A stretch of DNA of 6,093 bases from Candidatus Zixiibacteriota bacterium (GTDB lineage Bacteria > Zixibacteria > MSB-5A5 > JAABVY01 > JAHJOQ01). This document shows, in pieces, positions 4,887 to 6,093 of the stretch. The notes under the pieces were generated by a model. The model was not told the origin of the DNA, ran no database searches, and saw only the letters and a list, made by a program, of their open reading frames with translations. The translations under genes and the position numbers were made by a program. The stretch lies in assembly GCA_024275215.1 (NCBI GenBank), contig JAJRZO010000161.1, positions 1-6,093 on the forward strand, given 5' to 3'. Positions within the stretch are counted from its first letter, which is position 1. Each line of letters begins with the position of its first letter.

Positions 4887-5606
4887 ATGACGCATATTTC
4901 TCTTAGGGTAATTATCCTGATTATGGTGTTCTCCGTAACAACTCTTGCTGAGGATGGCAATCTTACAGTTGAATCAAGGCCATCAGGCACAACAGTAGTG
5001 CTTCAGGGAGAGTATGAACTTGCGGGGGTAACGCCTGTTACCTTCAATCAGAATCTGTTTGGCAGGTACAAACTTACTGCGAGACGCGGCGGTTATGAGG
5101 ACTATTCAACAACTGTAGTACTCACAGGCAGCGAGCCAAGGATCGTTGCATTCGATATGGTTCCCAAAACCCGTTTCAAAGCAGGGATACGATCAGTCGT
5201 GCTGCCGGGATGGGGGCAGATTTATTCCGGACAGAAAACTCGAGGGGTTTTCTATACTGCCGGGACAGTATTGTCGTTGATAGTATACGCAGCCGCCAAC
5301 AATGACTTCCGGGACAAGCGAGACACCTATAACGATCTGCGCGATGACTATAACAATGCGCGTAGTCTTGCCGAATTACGTGACCTGAAACCGAGACTCG
5401 ATGCCGCTCAACAGGAGGCATACGATGCCGAATCGGTCAAGAATTTCACCGTTGGCGCGGTTGCATTTGTCTGGGCATTCAATGTTATCGATGCCGTGCT
5501 GTTTTTTCCTGATAGAGGTTACTCGATAGGAGGACCGGCATCGATTTCTATGGACACGGGCGATCAGTTCGATCGTGTACAGGTTAAACTGGCAGTCAGG
5601 TTTTAG
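4887..5606 (+). CDS. PEGA-domain protein with DUF5683-like membrane region
   Basis: The 239-residue product begins with a signal peptide (hydrophobic core about 7-20, likely cleavage after Ala21). Residues 24-92 form a PEGA domain: a strand, ESRPSGTTVVLQGE (29-42), the GVTPVTF turn, then YKLTARRGGYEDY, a small beta-sandwich found on envelope proteins. Next is a DUF5683-like region with VLPGWGQIYSGQKTRG (105-120), a hydrophobic helix (about 121-137) and a charged, probably coiled-coil stretch (140-185) rich in Asp, Arg, Asn and Ala. A second helix (about 187-208) carries AFNVIDAVLF. The tail returns to strand-like sequence ending in VKLAVRF, similar to an outer-membrane strand. The family has no settled function; an envelope structural role fits. 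CTGGAG at 4873-4878 provides a ribosome-binding site eight bases before the ATG. The next gene's ribosome-binding site overlaps this gene's stop, so the two are co-transcribed. Confidence 0.82.
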   Translation: MTHISLRVIILIMVFSVTTLAEDGNLTVESRPSGTTVVLQGEYELAGVTPVTFNQNLFGRYKLTARRGGYEDYSTTVVLTGSEPRIVAFDMVPKTRFKAGIRSVVLPGWGQIYSGQKTRGVFYTAGTVLSLIVYAAANNDFRDKRDTYNDLRDDYNNARSLAELRDLKPRLDAAQQEAYDAESVKNFTVGAVAFVWAFNVIDAVLFFPDRGYSIGGPASISMDTGDQFDRVQVKLAVRF

Positions 5607-5615
5607 GTGGTGAAT

Positions 5616-6093
5616 ATGAGAAAAGCATTTTTGTTTATAGTTGTTTTGCTGATAGCAATATCAGGCTGCACGAACGAGATTGACAAAGTTACCGACAACG
5701 AGAATTTGCCTGTAGCGCCGTCCCCTGCAACCGGCTTGTCGGTGCAGATTGGGGATAATCTGCTTACGCTTAACTGGCAACCTGTTACCGATGCAGCCAT
5801 GTACATGATCTATCGTTCAGACTCCAACGATGTGGATTTTGAGCTTCTCGATTCCTCTGTGACTCTGAGCTACTCCGATGTGAGTGTGCAGAATGGTGTG
5901 AGATATTACTATCAGGTTTCTTCGGTTGGCGTTGATGGAATCGAGGGTGACCGTTCTCGCACTGCTTCCGGAGTACCGGGGCTTTTTTCGATTCAGATTG
6001 CAGGAGGTAATGAGTTCACGAACAAGCGGGAAGTATCGATAATCTCGGTGTTTCCGAATGGAACATCGCATATCATGCTGTCCAATACAGCAG
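5616..6093 (+). CDS. Lipoprotein with fibronectin type III domain (partial, runs off the window)
   Basis: The first 159 residues are visible and the frame is still open at the window end. The N-terminus is a lipoprotein signal: Met-Arg-Lys, a hydrophobic run (4-16) and the lipobox Ile15-Ser-Gly-Cys18, so Cys18 should be lipidated. After a short linker, a fibronectin type III domain spans about residues 35-118, with the start Pro cluster, Leu-Asn-Trp54, Tyr63-to-Tyr67 (MYMIYRS), the Tyr97-Tyr98-Tyr99-Gln pattern and the VSSVG strand. Residues 124-159 look like the start of another beta-sandwich module. AGGTGG at 5605-5610 overlaps the upstream stop TAG and lies five bases before ATG 5616. GTG codons at 5607 and 5610 are in frame but less likely starts. 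It is probably a surface or periplasmic binding or structural protein working with the PEGA protein; its ligand is unknown. Confidence 0.85.
   Translation, partial: MRKAFLFIVVLLIAISGCTNEIDKVTDNENLPVAPSPATGLSVQIGDNLLTLNWQPVTDAAMYMIYRSDSNDVDFELLDSSVTLSYSDVSVQNGVRYYYQVSSVGVDGIEGDRSRTASGVPGLFSIQIAGGNEFTNKREVSIISVFPNGTSHIMLSNTA

Overview
The window looks like a chromosomal segment of a diderm bacterium of the Fibrobacterota-Chlorobiota-Bacteroidota (FCB) superphylum or a neighbouring candidate phylum such as Zixibacteria. This rests on the gene set: a PorV/PorQ-type outer-membrane protein, a PEGA plus DUF5683-like protein, a fibronectin type III lipoprotein, and a polyprenyl-phosphate sugar transferase carrying an Arg-rich insert. 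The lineage is inferred from recalled family distributions, not from a search. All supported genes lie on the + strand, and no tRNA, rRNA, CRISPR array or transposase gene was seen.

Region 1 (1-1281) is the most unusual part. A membrane-anchored thioredoxin-fold protein with a CPYR active-site remnant (1-636) is followed by a small protein with a Gly/Ala-rich six-cysteine core (797-1165). That gene overlaps by 4 bases (ATGA) a 39-residue single-helix membrane peptide (1162-1281), and a hairpin terminator follows (1298-1325). The six-Cys core resembles halocin C8-type peptides. The layout suggests a redox or maturation partner, a disulfide-rich secreted peptide and a small membrane (possibly immunity) peptide. 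The six-Cys frame stays open upstream of its ATG, and the only good ribosome-binding site lies in another frame. Removing one C from a CCCC run at 748-751 would join them, so a frameshift is likely.

Region 2 (1282-2397) is gene-poor. It holds one unrecognised two-helix membrane protein (1519-1791) whose GTG start is buried in a strong hairpin, and about 600 bases with a possible promoter, small dyads and scraps of open frame that may be decayed coding sequence.

Region 3 (2398-4773) has the PorV-like gene, a 446-base non-coding stretch unusually rich in dyads, and a short sugar transferase that probably starts capsule or exopolysaccharide repeat units. It ends with a textbook intrinsic terminator.

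Region 4 (4774-6093) is a probable envelope operon: the PEGA/DUF5683-like membrane protein, followed directly by a lipoprotein gene that runs off the window. Regions 3 and 4 share a cell-surface theme, while region 1 looks like a separate small accessory cassette.
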